NCBI GenBank assembly: GCA_001770725.1 | Contig: MERU01000002.1 | Coordinates: 701,901 to 765,900 of the forward strand | Length of the DNA stretch: 64,000 bases | DNA from: Burkholderiales bacterium RIFCSPHIGHO2_01_FULL_63_240 | GTDB lineage: Bacteria; Pseudomonadota; Gammaproteobacteria; Burkholderiales; Burkholderiaceae_C | Direction of reading: 5' to 3' | Program-made: the position numbers and the translations under genes | Shown: positions 36,452 through 48,438 of the stretch, one piece after another | Layout: the number at the start of each line of letters is the position of its first letter | Position numbering within the stretch: the first letter of the stretch is position 1 | The notes under the pieces: model-generated | Told to the model about the DNA's origin: nothing | The model's database searches: none | Seen by the model: the letters and a program-made list of their open reading frames with translations, nothing else

Positions 36452-37960
36452 ATGCAGCCTCACGACCGCCCCGCTTCCCCCCAAGCCGCCCCCACCCGCG
36501 GGGCGACCAGCGGACCTGCGGGGGCTCAGCGCCAGCGCGTCGTCATCATCGGCTGCGGCTTCGGTGGCCTCGAAGCCGCCAAGGCCCTCGAGCACGCCAA
36601 CGTGGACGTGGTCGTGGTTGACCGCACCAACCACCACCTCTTTCAGCCCCTGCTCTACCAGGTGGCGACCGCCGGCCTGCCTGCGCCCGCCATTGCCGCG
36701 CCCATCCGCCACGTGCTGCGCAAACAGATCGCTCAGGGCCACCTGACGGTGTTGATGGGCGAAGTCACGTCCATCGACACGGCCTCTTCCTGCGTGGTGC
36801 TCGATGGTGGCGAGCACCTGCACTACGACCAATTGATCGTGGCCGCCGGCGCCACCCACAGCTACTTCGGCCGCGACGACTGGGCCAAGTACGCCCCCGG
36901 CCTCAAGACCCTGGGCGACGCCTTCACCATCCGCCGCCGCGTGCTCACCGCCTTCGAGCAGGCCGAGCGCGAACCCGACCCCGAAAAGCGCGTACCCTGG
37001 CTGACGTTCGCCGTCGTCGGCGCCGGCCCCACCGGGGTCGAGATGGCCGGCACCATGGCCGAGATCGCCCAGCACACGCTGAGCGCCGAGTTCCGTCGCA
37101 TCGATTCACGCGACGCCCGCGTCATCCTGCTCGAAGGCGCGCCGCGCGTGCTGGGCACCTTCACCGAAGACCTGTCCCAGCGCGCCAAGGAGCAGCTCGA
37201 AGGCCTGGGCGCCGAGGTGCTGCCGGGCGCCAAGGTGACCAACATCACCGCCTTCGGCATCCACTACGACGTGCTTGAGAAGCAGCCCGACGGCAGCAGT
37301 CGCAGCGTCTCCCATTTCCTGCCCACCCGCACGGTGATCTGGGCCGCAGGCGTGGCCGCCTCACCGCTGGGCAAGGCCCTGGCCAAGAGCACCGGCTGCG
37401 AACTCGACCGCGCTGGCCGCGTCGTGGTGCAGCCAGACCTGACGATCCCGGGTCATCCGAACATCCACGTCGTGGGCGACCTGGCCAGCGCCAAGAGCTA
37501 CCTCGACCCGCACAACCCGACGCCCGTGCCCGGCGTGAGCCCCGGCGCCAAGCAGATGGGGCGCAAGGCCGCCTTCAACATCATGCGGCGCATGAAAGGC
37601 CTGGAGCCCCAGGCTTTCCGCTACTTCGACTACGGCTCGCTGGCCACCATCGGCAAGCGCGCGGCCGTGGCCATGATCGACCTGCCCTTCACGAAAAAGC
37701 AACTGCGCTTCAGCGGCTTCGCGGCCTGGCTGTTCTGGCTCTTCGTGCACGTGTATTTCCTGATCGGTTTCCGCAACCGCATGGTGGTGATGATGGACTG
37801 GGCCTGGGCCTACTTCACCTCTCAGCGCCACGCCCGCGTCTTCCCCGACCCGCACGCGCTGGAGCCCCACAAGGTGCTGGTGAGCTTGGCCGATGCACGC
37901 GCGACGCCTGGGGTCAAACCGGCCCCGGCCGCTGCACCGACGCCGGGCCAAGTCGGCTGA
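36452..37960 (+). CDS. ndh: Type II NADH:quinone oxidoreductase (NDH-2)
   Basis: A 502-residue FAD flavoprotein. FAD-binding motif GCGFGGLEAAKALE is at about residues 33-46 and the NADH-binding GAGPTGVEMAGTMAE at about 190-204. The quinone-site region includes HHLFQPLLYQVATAGL, and IHVVGDLA is the second FAD contact. A C-terminal amphipathic/hydrophobic stretch (FAAWLFWLFVHVYFLIGFRNR) attaches it to the inner membrane. It passes electrons from NADH to quinone without pumping protons. The start at 36452 gives a 30-residue variable N-terminus; longer reading would enter the GGDEF gene. Confidence 0.92.
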   Translation: MQPHDRPASPQAAPTRGATSGPAGAQRQRVVIIGCGFGGLEAAKALEHANVDVVVVDRTNHHLFQPLLYQVATAGLPAPAIAAPIRHVLRKQIAQGHLTVLMGEVTSIDTASSCVVLDGGEHLHYDQLIVAAGATHSYFGRDDWAKYAPGLKTLGDAFTIRRRVLTAFEQAEREPDPEKRVPWLTFAVVGAGPTGVEMAGTMAEIAQHTLSAEFRRIDSRDARVILLEGAPRVLGTFTEDLSQRAKEQLEGLGAEVLPGAKVTNITAFGIHYDVLEKQPDGSSRSVSHFLPTRTVIWAAGVAASPLGKALAKSTGCELDRAGRVVVQPDLTIPGHPNIHVVGDLASAKSYLDPHNPTPVPGVSPGAKQMGRKAAFNIMRRMKGLEPQAFRYFDYGSLATIGKRAAVAMIDLPFTKKQLRFSGFAAWLFWLFVHVYFLIGFRNRMVVMMDWAWAYFTSQRHARVFPDPHALEPHKVLVSLADARATPGVKPAPAAAPTPGQVG

Positions 37961-38050
37961 GTCGCCACGGCGTCCAATGGGGTGACCGCAGGCGTGGCAA
38001 CATCGGAGCCTGAACGCCTGGCGCACCAGGCCCCGAGCAGGATCCCACCC

Positions 38051-39934
38051 GTGAACGCCCCGACCAACGCCGCCCTCGCCTCGCCCATCCCGGCTCGCTT
38101 GGCCACCCTGCGCGCCCGCATGGCCACACAAGGCTGGCAGGCCGTGCTGCTGCCCAGCAGCGACCCGCACCTCTCCGAATACCTGCCCGAGCGCTGGCAG
38201 GGCCGTGCCCACTTCAGCGGCTTCACCGGTTCGTCGGGCACGCTGCTGGTGGCCGCCGAGCGCGCCGCCGTGTTCACCGACAGCCGCTACTGGACCCAGG
38301 CCGAGGCCGAGCTCGCCGGCTCGGGCGTGGACCTGGTCAAGCTCGATGGCGCCTTCAACCCGGCGTGCGTCGAATGGCTGCAGGCACTGGGCCTCAAGGT
38401 CAATGCGGGTGATGCGGGTGATGCCCTCACGCTGGCCACAGACGGCGCCGTCATGGGCCTGGCCCAGACGCAGCAATTGCAATCGGCGCTGAAAGACGCG
38501 GGCTGGCGCCTGCACACCCAGGGGGACGTGCTGGAGGGCGCCTGGCCCGAGCGCCCCGGCCTGCCCGCCGCCCCGGTGTACGAACACCTGCCGCCACACG
38601 CCGCGACCTCGCGCGCCGACAAGCTCGCCCACGTGCGCCAGGCCCTGGCAGAGCGCGGCGCCACCCACCACTGGATCGCCACGCTGGACGACCTGGCCTG
38701 GCTGCTGAACCTGCGCGGTGCGGACGTCGAATACAACCCCGTCTTCCTGGCTCACCTGCTGGTTTCGCCCGACGGCGCCGAGCTCTTCGTGGGCGAGGGC
38801 AAGGTCGATGCGGCCCTGGCCGCGCGCCTGGCCGCCGATGGCGTGCGCTGCCGCCCCTATGACCAGGCCCTGCCCGCGCTGGCCCAGTTGCCCGCCAGCG
38901 CCGTGCTGTGGCTAGACCCCAAACGCACCACCTGGGGCCTGCGCGAAGCCGTGCCCGAGGGCGTGCGCGTGATCGAGGCCATCAACCCCAGCACCGTCGC
39001 CAAGTCCCGCAAGACACACGCCGAGGCCGCCCACATCCGCGAGGCCATGGAACGAGACGGCGCGGCCATGTGCGCCTTCTACGCGTGGCTGGAACAGGCC
39101 CTGGGCCGCGAACACGTCAGCGAGCTCACCATCGATGAGCGCATGAGCGCCGAACGGGCCAAGCAGCCAGGCTATGTGTCGCTCAGTTTCCCGACCATCG
39201 CCGGCTTCAACGCCAACGGCGCCCTGCCCCACTACCGCGCCACGCCCGAGGCCTTCTCGGCGATCAGCACGCCACAGGGCCTGGTGGCCGAGGGCCTGCT
39301 GCTGATCGACTCGGGCGCGCAGTACCTGGGCGGCACCACCGACATCACCCGCGTGTGGGCCATCGGAGCGCCCACGGCCGCGCAAAAGCGCGACTTCACC
39401 CTGGTGCTCAAGGGCACGTTGGCCCTGTCGCGCACGCGCTTTCCGCTGGGCACGCTCGCGCCCATGCTCGACGCCATCGCGCGCGCGCCGCTGTGGGCCG
39501 AGGGGCTGGATTTCGGCCATGGCACCGGCCACGGCGTGGGCTACTTCCTCAACGTGCACGAGGGCCCGCAATCGATCTCCAAGGCCATGCCCAACCCCGA
39601 CATGGCCATGCACCCGGGCATGATCACCTCCATCGAGCCTGGGCTGTACCGGCCGGGCCAATGGGGCATCCGCATCGAGAACCTGGTGCTCAACGTGCCG
39701 GTGGCACCCGCCGTGCCCGATGCCGAACCCGGCACGCCGGAACATGGCAGCTACCTGGCCTTCGAAACGCTGAGCCTGTGCCCGATCGACACCCGCTGCA
39801 TCGACCTGGCCCTGATGCGCCCCGATGAAATCGACTGGCTCAACGCGTACCACGCCGAAGTGCGCCGGCGCCTGTCGCCCATCGTGAGCGGCGAGGCCTT
39901 GCGCTGGCTGACCTTGCGCACCGAGCCGATCTGA
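38051..39934 (+). CDS. Aminopeptidase P family protein (M24B)
   Basis: About 627 residues, the long three-domain Xaa-Pro aminopeptidase type. Two creatinase-like N-terminal domains (HFSGFTGSSGTLLV, VFTDSRYWTQAE) precede the pita-bread catalytic domain. The metal ligands are visible: Asp in LLIDSGAQY, Asp in TTDITR, His in GHGTGHGVGYFLNVHEGP, Glu in SIEPGLY and Glu in IRIENLV. It removes N-terminal residues next to proline in peptides. A GTG start at 38051 with AGGA upstream is preferred; another in-frame GTG at 37982 would add 23 residues. Confidence 0.9.
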   Translation: MNAPTNAALASPIPARLATLRARMATQGWQAVLLPSSDPHLSEYLPERWQGRAHFSGFTGSSGTLLVAAERAAVFTDSRYWTQAEAELAGSGVDLVKLDGAFNPACVEWLQALGLKVNAGDAGDALTLATDGAVMGLAQTQQLQSALKDAGWRLHTQGDVLEGAWPERPGLPAAPVYEHLPPHAATSRADKLAHVRQALAERGATHHWIATLDDLAWLLNLRGADVEYNPVFLAHLLVSPDGAELFVGEGKVDAALAARLAADGVRCRPYDQALPALAQLPASAVLWLDPKRTTWGLREAVPEGVRVIEAINPSTVAKSRKTHAEAAHIREAMERDGAAMCAFYAWLEQALGREHVSELTIDERMSAERAKQPGYVSLSFPTIAGFNANGALPHYRATPEAFSAISTPQGLVAEGLLLIDSGAQYLGGTTDITRVWAIGAPTAAQKRDFTLVLKGTLALSRTRFPLGTLAPMLDAIARAPLWAEGLDFGHGTGHGVGYFLNVHEGPQSISKAMPNPDMAMHPGMITSIEPGLYRPGQWGIRIENLVLNVPVAPAVPDAEPGTPEHGSYLAFETLSLCPIDTRCIDLALMRPDEIDWLNAYHAEVRRRLSPIVSGEALRWLTLRTEPI

Positions 39935-39958
39935 TCGGCTTGAGTTTCGTCAGGCCGC

Positions 39959-40663
39959 TCAGACGCAGCCCGCCAGCCGCTCCACATCGGGGATGACGAT
40001 CTCGCGCCGGTTCACCGCGATCAGGCCGCGAGACTGCAGGTCGTGCAGGATGCGCGAAAAGTGTTCGGGCGTGACCGACAACAGCGAGGCGATCGTGCCC
40101 TTGCTGGCTGGCAAGGACACCGTGCACGCCGAGGTGGCCGCCTGCGGGCTGGTGCGCAGCAGGTAGCTCACGACCCGTTGCGCTGCCGTGTGCAAGGTCA
40201 CGGCCTCGATGTCGCGCACCAGGCGGTTGAAGCGGCCAGAGACTTCGGCCAGCAGGCGCACGGCCAGCTTGGGATCGGCCTGCAACTCGGCCAGCAACTG
40301 CGCGCGAGGCAGCAGCAGCAGGTGTGCCTCGGTGAGCGCGGCGGCATGGCTGACCTGGCGCATCACGCCCCCCTGCCCGGCCACATCGGCCAGCAGCAGC
40401 GAGCCGCCGATGCAGGCCGGCGCCGACACCACCTCGATGACCTTTTCCTGTCCGTTGTCCGCGCGGGCGTAGACCTTGATCTGCCCCTTGGTGAGCACAT
40501 GAAGGCCCTCGCTGACATCGCCGGAGTGGAACAGGTCATCGCCCCGCACCAAGTGGACACGCCGAGCCGAGGCGGCCAGGCGCGCCAGCGTCGGTTCGGG
40601 GGCGTCGCGAAACAGGTTCAGCCCGCGCAGAAAATGCCCTGCATCAAACGGGGCGGATGGCAT
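39959..40663 (-). CDS. Crp/Fnr family transcriptional regulator
   Basis: A 234-residue regulator with a cyclic-nucleotide-binding-like beta-barrel (about residues 15-130, with GDDLFHSGDVSEGLHVLTKGQIKVYA), a long dimer helix, and a C-terminal helix-turn-helix (KGTIASLLSVTPEHFSRILHDLQSRG, about 189-214). It lacks the N-terminal cysteine cluster of Fnr, so it is not an iron-sulfur oxygen sensor; the effector is unknown. AAGGAG precedes the ATG. It is convergent with the aminopeptidase gene and divergent from the PaaX-like gene. Confidence 0.88.
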   Translation of the reverse strand: MPSAPFDAGHFLRGLNLFRDAPEPTLARLAASARRVHLVRGDDLFHSGDVSEGLHVLTKGQIKVYARADNGQEKVIEVVSAPACIGGSLLLADVAGQGGVMRQVSHAAALTEAHLLLLPRAQLLAELQADPKLAVRLLAEVSGRFNRLVRDIEAVTLHTAAQRVVSYLLRTSPQAATSACTVSLPASKGTIASLLSVTPEHFSRILHDLQSRGLIAVNRREIVIPDVERLAGCV

Positions 40664-40857
40664 GTCATGCTCCTTGGGGGTTCTCCACGCCTTGGATTCT
40701 GAAAAAACCCGCCCGCCACAGACTTGATGCCGCGCAAGGATTGACCGCCTGCCTCACCAGACCATCGCCCGCACACGGGGGGTACCGACGACACCCCCGG
40801 GGCAACCCTGATGCCTCAGAACATTACACGAATTAGCATTAGCAACAGTTGATTGTC

Positions 40858-41715
40858 ATGAAAATGGTCCCGACGCCCAAAAACCTCATCCTCAACCTGC
40901 TGCTCGCCGCAGGCGGTGAACCGCTGAGCGCCAGCGACGCCGTGGCCTCCTGCCTGCTCTTCGGCATCCGAGAAAACAGCGTGCGCGTGGCCCTGGTGCG
41001 CCTCAACGCGGCCGGCCTCATCGAGTCGGTGGGCCGTGGCGCTTACCGGCTCGGGCCCCAGGCGGCCACGCTGGCAGCCGACGTGGCCAGCTGGCGCCAT
41101 GCCGAGCAGCGCGTCTGCCAATGGGATGGCGGCTGGCTGATGGTCAGCACGGCCGGGCTGCGCCGCAGCGACCGGGCCGCCTTGCGCCTGCGCGAACGCG
41201 CCCTCGCACTCGCCGGCTTCCAGACCCTGGCACCCGAGTTGCACATCCGCCCCGACAACCTGGTCGGCCATGCCGAAGGCGCCCGACACCGCCTTGCGCA
41301 GCTGGGCCTGGACGCAGATGCCCACGTCTTCGTGGCCCGTGACCTGGCCCCCGAGCTGGACCAGCGCGCCCGCCAGCTCTGGGCCGACAAACAGCTGGAC
41401 CAGAGCTACGCCCGCACCCGCCAGAAGCTTGACGCCTGGCTGCAAGGCGCCGACCGGCTCGACCTCGAAACCGCCGCCCGCGAAAGCTATGTGCTGGGCA
41501 ACGAGGCCATCCGTCAGCTCGTCTTCGACCCGCTGCTGCCCCACCCGCTGGTTGACGTCGAAGCCCGCCATGGGTTCCTGCAGGCCGTCATCGACTTCGA
41601 TGCCACCGGCCACCGCATCTGGCAGCGCCTGCTGCCCTCGCTGCGCGGTGGTGCGACCGATCCCTTGCCAGCCCCGACCGGTGCCCAGCCACCAGACCGA
41701 CGCTGGTCCCATTGA
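40858..41715 (+). CDS. PaaX-like transcriptional regulator
   Basis: About 285 residues. The N-terminal winged helix (PKNLILNLLLAAGGEPLSASDAVASCLLFGIRENSVRVALVRLNAAGLIESVGRGAYRLG) and the C-terminal domain pattern resemble PaaX, the phenylacetyl-CoA-responsive repressor. There is no phenylacetate gene nearby. Instead a fatty acid desaturase starts 39 bases downstream, so it more likely responds to an acyl-CoA and controls that gene; this is inference. ATG codons at 40858 and 40864 are both possible starts, and neither has a good ribosome site. Confidence 0.78.
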   Translation: MKMVPTPKNLILNLLLAAGGEPLSASDAVASCLLFGIRENSVRVALVRLNAAGLIESVGRGAYRLGPQAATLAADVASWRHAEQRVCQWDGGWLMVSTAGLRRSDRAALRLRERALALAGFQTLAPELHIRPDNLVGHAEGARHRLAQLGLDADAHVFVARDLAPELDQRARQLWADKQLDQSYARTRQKLDAWLQGADRLDLETAARESYVLGNEAIRQLVFDPLLPHPLVDVEARHGFLQAVIDFDATGHRIWQRLLPSLRGGATDPLPAPTGAQPPDRRWSH

Positions 41716-41754
41716 CCTCTTTGCCGCGACGCGACATCGCGGCCGACTGCCCCC

Positions 41755-42819
41755 ATGCGTGCCCCCACCTCTGCGAACGATCCTCGCCTTGCCCAGACCG
41801 CTGACGCCCGGGTCGACAGCGCCACGCCCACGGAGCTGCCGCCTGTCACGCGCCGCAAGCTCAAGGAGTTGTTCACCCGTGAGCAACTGGCCGTCCTCAC
41901 CGAGCGCTCCGACTGGCGCGGCGCCTGGGCCATTGCCTCCACCTGGGGCGTGATCGCCGCAGCCTTTGCGGTGCTGGCATGGTGGCCCAACGTGTTCACC
42001 TTCTTGCTGGCCAGCGTCGTCATCGCCGGGCGCCAGTTGTGCCTGGCCATCCTGCAGCACGAAGGCTCGCACGGCACGCTGTTCAAGAACCGCTGGGCCA
42101 ACGACGTGCTCACCGACTGGTTGTGCGCCCGCCCCATCTGGCAGAACCTGCCCAAGTACAAGGTGCATCACTTCGGGCACCACACCCGCACCGGCACGCT
42201 CGAAGACCCGGACATCACCCTGCACGCCGACTACCCCGTGACCCGCGCTTCGCTGGCGCGGAAGGTGCTGCGCGACCTCTCGGGCCTCACAGGACTGAAG
42301 CTGCTCTACGGCCTGTTCATGATGGACGCGGGGGTCTTCAAGTGGACGGTGGCCAACCACATCGAGCGCTTGCCACAGGAGGGGCGCACCTGGCCCGAAC
42401 GCATCGCCACCACGGCGCGGAACATGGCCCCCGTCGTGCTGACCAACCTGGTGCTGTGGGCCATGCTGGCCGCCACAGGTCACGCCTGGCTGTACTGGGC
42501 CTGGGTGGTGGCGTACCTCAACGTGCTGCCGCTGTTCGTGCGCATCCGCTCCATCGCCGAACACGGCTGCCTGCCGCGCACGCCCGACATGTTCCTCAAC
42601 ACGCGCACAACGAAAGCGGGCTGGCTGGCACGCATGACGGTGGCCCCGGTGCACGTGAACCACCACATGGAACACCACGTGATGGCCTCGGTGCCCTATC
42701 ACCGGCTGCCGCTGATGCACAAATGGCTGCGCGAGCAAGCCGGTGTGCCCGAAGCGCCCACCTACCTGCAGGTGCTCAAGCTCGCCAGCAGCGGTCAGGC
42801 CCAGCCAAATCAAGGCTGA
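41755..42819 (+). CDS. Membrane fatty acid desaturase
   Basis: A 354-residue integral membrane di-iron desaturase. The three histidine boxes are clear: HEGSH (102-106), HHFGHH (138-143), and HVNHHMEHH (about 298-306). Four hydrophobic segments surround them. It should introduce a double bond into a fatty acyl chain or oxidise a related lipid; regiospecificity cannot be read. It sits directly after the PaaX-like regulator gene on the same strand. Confidence 0.9.
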   Translation: MRAPTSANDPRLAQTADARVDSATPTELPPVTRRKLKELFTREQLAVLTERSDWRGAWAIASTWGVIAAAFAVLAWWPNVFTFLLASVVIAGRQLCLAILQHEGSHGTLFKNRWANDVLTDWLCARPIWQNLPKYKVHHFGHHTRTGTLEDPDITLHADYPVTRASLARKVLRDLSGLTGLKLLYGLFMMDAGVFKWTVANHIERLPQEGRTWPERIATTARNMAPVVLTNLVLWAMLAATGHAWLYWAWVVAYLNVLPLFVRIRSIAEHGCLPRTPDMFLNTRTTKAGWLARMTVAPVHVNHHMEHHVMASVPYHRLPLMHKWLREQAGVPEAPTYLQVLKLASSGQAQPNQG

Positions 42820-42843
42820 GGGGCTGAAGCCCTGCGCGGCGCG

Positions 42844-43530
42844 TCAGCCCATCACGACCGGGCCGCCCTTGGCCAGCGCACGCTGGTAGGCCGGGCGGCT
42901 CTCCATGCGCTTGGCATAAGCGACCAGGTTCGGGTGCTTCGCCGCCGCGTCCGAGCGCGCCAGCAAGGCCGACACCGCGAAACTCATCTGGAAGTCGGCC
43001 AGGCTGATCTGATCGCCGGCGAACCAGGTGTGGCGGCCCAGGTGGTCTTCGATGAAGGCCAGCGACGTGTTCACGTTCGGGTCGATCAGCTGCTTTTGCA
43101 CGCGCTTGCACAGCTCCCGCGCGATCGGCTTGACGAAAAAGGGCATCGGCTGCGTCGGGATCGTCATGAAGACCAGCTTCATGACCAGCCAGTTCATCAG
43201 CGAGCCTTCGGCAAAGTGCATCCAGAAGCGCACCTGGCGGTGCTCCGGCGTGCCCACGGCCGGCACCAGGCGGGCGGCGTCACCCGGGGCCTGGCGGCCG
43301 TACTGCTCGACCAAGTACTCCAGGATGGCGCCCGACTCGGCGACGACTTCGCCGCGGTCGGTGATGACGGGCGATTTGCCCAGGGGGTGGACCTGCTTGA
43401 GTTCGGGCGGGGCCAGTTTGGTCAGCGGGTGGCGCTTGTAGACCTTGAGCTCGTAAGGCTGACCGAGCTCTTCCAGCAGCCACAGGATCCGCTGTGACCG
43501 GGAGGTTTCCAAGTGATGGACGGTGATCAT
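42844..43530 (-). CDS. Glutathione S-transferase family protein
   Basis: A 228-residue GST. The N-terminal thioredoxin-like domain contains HHLETSRSQRILWLLEELGQPYEL, the cis-Pro region PLGKSPVITD, and the glutathione-binding ESGAILEYLVEQYG (about residues 65-78). A helical C-terminal domain follows, with ISLADFQMSFAV. A serine near residue 10 (TSRSQR) is the likely catalytic residue. The substrate is unknown. It starts at 43530 (MITVHH), the usual GST N-terminus; longer in-frame starts add unrelated sequence. Confidence 0.92.
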   Translation of the reverse strand: MITVHHLETSRSQRILWLLEELGQPYELKVYKRHPLTKLAPPELKQVHPLGKSPVITDRGEVVAESGAILEYLVEQYGRQAPGDAARLVPAVGTPEHRQVRFWMHFAEGSLMNWLVMKLVFMTIPTQPMPFFVKPIARELCKRVQKQLIDPNVNTSLAFIEDHLGRHTWFAGDQISLADFQMSFAVSALLARSDAAAKHPNLVAYAKRMESRPAYQRALAKGGPVVMG

Positions 43531-43573
43531 GTGCAAAGCATAACTTGCTGCAGTGCAACATGCACAACCGGGG

Positions 43574-45115
43574 TTACCTCGGGGTGATCCGTTCGGACGA
43601 TGCTGGCGAGACGGATGTCGCGGTTGGCGCCACAGCGGCGACCTCGCCCAGGCCACCACCGGCCGACTGGTACAGCGTGATCAGGGCGTCCAGCCGGTTG
43701 AACCGGTTCAGCGCCAGGTTGTTTTCGGCCTGACGGCGGGTTTCCTGGGCGTCCAGCCAGGTCTTCAGGGGCACCGCACCGGCGCGGTAGCGGGCCTCGG
43801 AGAGGCGCTCGCTGTCGCGGGCGGCGGTCACAGCGACCTGCAGGCGCTCGCCCTGTTGCTCGTAGCGCAGGCGCGAAGCCAGGGCGTTGTCCACCTCCGA
43901 CAACGCCGTGTACCAACTCTGGCGGAAACCGCGCACCGCCAGCTCGTGATCGGTCTTGGAGATGTCGATGTTGCGCTGCACGTCGCGCCACTGCACAAAG
44001 GGCAGCAGCAGGCCAGCCCCCAGGGTGCCCACCGGGTCGGCCAGCACGCGGCTGAGCTCGGTGGAGCTGCCGCCCACGCTGCCGGTGAGGGTCAGCTTAG
44101 GGTAAGCAGCAGCGCGCGTGGCATCGACCTGGGCCAGGGTCTTGCGCAGGCGCAGCTCGGCGGCGCGCAGGTCCGGTCGGCGGCTCAGGAGCTCGGCCGG
44201 CGCGCCAGCGGGCACCGTGGGCAACGCCCCATCGGGCAGGCGCCTGGCCTCGTCCAGCGCCACGCCAGGCGGGCCATCGAAGAGGATGGCCAGGGCATTG
44301 CGCGCCTGCGTGCGCTGCAGCAGGAACTGGGTGTGCGCGGCCTCTTGCGCGGCCAGCGACTGCGTGGCCTGCGCCACCTCCAGGCCGGAGACGGCGCCCT
44401 GCCCCTTTTGGGCCTGCACCAGCTCCAGGGTGCGCCGCGCGTAATCGATGCTTTGCTGGCTGGCCTGGACGCGTTGGTTCAGGTAGCCGACCTGCCAGTG
44501 CAGGCGCGCGGTCGTGCCCACCAGGGTCAGGGCCGCGGCCAGTCGGTCTTCTTCGGTGGCCTGGGCCTCCCAGTCGGCGGCGCTGCGCAAGGCCGCCACG
44601 CGCCCCCACAAATCGGCCTCCCAGCTCAGGCCGAGCGAGGCGCTGTTCAGGCGCGTCGTGTCGCCCCCATCGAGCGGTCGCGATGCCGTGGAGCTGCCTT
44701 GCAACGTCACCGTGGGCAACTGGTCGCTGGCCGCCTGGCCAGCCACGAGCTGGGCGCGGCGAACCTTCAGCGCGGCCTGCGCCAGGTCGTTGTTGCGCGC
44801 CAGGGCGTCGCGGATGAGCTGGTGCAGCGCCGGGTCATCGAAAGCCAGCCACCAGGGTGAGAGTTCAGGCGAAAGTTCGGGCGAGCGTTCGACCGAGACC
44901 TGGGCATCGGCGCCCGCTTCGGCGGCAGACGGGTGCGCCGCCGGCACGGTCAGCGCGGGCCGCTCGTAGGTCGAGGTCGTTGCGCAGCCGGCCAGCACCG
45001 TCGCCGCCAGGATCAACGCACCCCAGGCCGTGGGGCGCAAGCGGCTCGGGGTCTGAATCGGGTGCAGGTTCGGGTTCGATGCAGGCATGCAGGCACTCAA
45101 AGGGTTCATGGACAT
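43574..45115 (-). CDS. Outer-membrane efflux factor, NodT family lipoprotein
   Basis: About 513 residues. The signal peptide ends in a lipobox VLAGC (about residue 42), so it is a lipoprotein. Two outer-membrane-efflux repeats follow, with WWLAFDDPALHQLIRDAL, the LLSRRPDLRAAELRL motif between repeats, and the second repeat ending GGLGEVA. It completes a tripartite MacAB-type exporter with the two genes upstream (14-base gap to macB). A tandem SPELSPELSP duplication precedes the first repeat. Several in-frame ATG codons could start it; 45115 is the longest that stays clear of macB. Confidence 0.92.
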   Translation of the reverse strand: MSMNPLSACMPASNPNLHPIQTPSRLRPTAWGALILAATVLAGCATTSTYERPALTVPAAHPSAAEAGADAQVSVERSPELSPELSPWWLAFDDPALHQLIRDALARNNDLAQAALKVRRAQLVAGQAASDQLPTVTLQGSSTASRPLDGGDTTRLNSASLGLSWEADLWGRVAALRSAADWEAQATEEDRLAAALTLVGTTARLHWQVGYLNQRVQASQQSIDYARRTLELVQAQKGQGAVSGLEVAQATQSLAAQEAAHTQFLLQRTQARNALAILFDGPPGVALDEARRLPDGALPTVPAGAPAELLSRRPDLRAAELRLRKTLAQVDATRAAAYPKLTLTGSVGGSSTELSRVLADPVGTLGAGLLLPFVQWRDVQRNIDISKTDHELAVRGFRQSWYTALSEVDNALASRLRYEQQGERLQVAVTAARDSERLSEARYRAGAVPLKTWLDAQETRRQAENNLALNRFNRLDALITLYQSAGGGLGEVAAVAPTATSVSPASSERITPR

Positions 45116-45129
45116 GGGGCTGGCAGGTC

Positions 45130-47138
<2,009 letters not shown>

Positions 47139-47139
<1 letters not shown>

Positions 47140-48371
47140 CAGAACATGCCCGGCGGACGACGCGAGCCACCCGAAGCGCCACCAGCAGAGGCTTCGCCAA
47201 CGACCACGCGCTCACCTTCTTTGAGGCCGGACAGCACCTGCGCCTGCACGCGGTTGTTCAGGCCCACCTTGACCTGGCGATCGACCACACGCTGAACGCC
47301 ACCGGGCTCGCCTTCGAGCACGCGCACCGTGTACGTGTCGTCCTTGCGGTTGCGCTTGCCCAGCGCCGACGCCGGGATGGCCAGCACGTCATCGGCCTTG
47401 GCCAGCACGATGAAGACCTGCGCCGTCATGGCCACGCGCAGCTTGCCATCGGGGTTGGGCACCTCGAACAGGCCGTTGTAGTAGACCGCCGCCGTGGTCG
47501 AGGACGAAGTGGTCGTGCTCGTCTTGGTGCTGGTGTCGACCTGCTCGGACTCGGGCGATGGCTCGATGGCGCGCAGCTTGGCCTCGTAGCGCTTTTGCGG
47601 CTCGCCCAGGATGGTGAAGTACACCGGCAGCCCGGGCTTGACGCGCACCACGTCGGCTTCGGAAATCTGAGCCTTGATGAGCACGCTGTCCAGGCGCGAG
47701 AGCTTGATGATGGTCGGCGCCGACTGCACCGCGTTCACCGTGCGCCCCTCTTCGGCGATCACGCCCGTGACCACGCCGTCGATGGGCGCGAGGATGCGCG
47801 TGTAGCCCAGGTTCACGCGCGCCGTGTCCACCGAGATGTTGGCCTGCTTGATCTGGGCCTTCAGGGCATTGATGTCGGCGCGGGTGGTGGCCAGCGTGGC
47901 CTCGGCGGCGTCGAGCTCGGCCTTGGAGCCCGCGTCCTGCTTGAACAGGCCCTGCTGGCGCTGGAACGTGATCTCGGCCTGCCTGAACAGCGCTTCCTTG
48001 GCCTGCAGCTGGGCCTGCAGCAAGGCCACCTGGGCCTCGGCGTTGCGCAGGGTGTTGGTCTGGGTGGTGGAGTCGATTTCCGCCAGCAACTGCCCCTGCT
48101 TGACCTGGTCACCCAGGTCCACGTGCAGGCGTTTGATCTGGCCCGAGACCTGGGCGCCGACATTGACGTCGCGCTCGGACTTGATCGTGCCCGAAGCCAG
48201 CACCGTGTCTTCCAGGTTCGTGCGTTCGACCTCGGCCGTGATGACCTCGGGCGCGGGGGGCTTCTTGATGAACTTGGCGTAGACGCCCCAGCTCGCCAGC
48301 GCGAGCAACCCCAGGATGGCAAACAGGCGCCAGCCGGCCCACCAGGACTTGTTCTTGTTCAAGCTTGTCAT
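47139..48371 (-). CDS. macA: MacA-type periplasmic adaptor
   Basis: A 410-residue membrane-fusion protein. One N-terminal membrane helix (about residues 13-29) is followed by lipoyl half [23 protein letters not shown], a coiled-coil hairpin (about 95-165), the second lipoyl half [25 protein letters not shown], the beta-barrel, and a membrane-proximal domain. A Ser/Thr-rich insert ([14 protein letters not shown], about 280-293) interrupts the barrel. It stimulates MacB ATPase and contacts the outer-membrane factor. It is first in the macA-macB-nodT operon. Confidence 0.93.
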
Positions 48372-48438
48372 GCCTTCAGTTTCTCAGGGCTGTGTTGTGG
48401 CTCTCAGTCTCGAAGGTTAAGCGAAGTAAAGTGACGGG

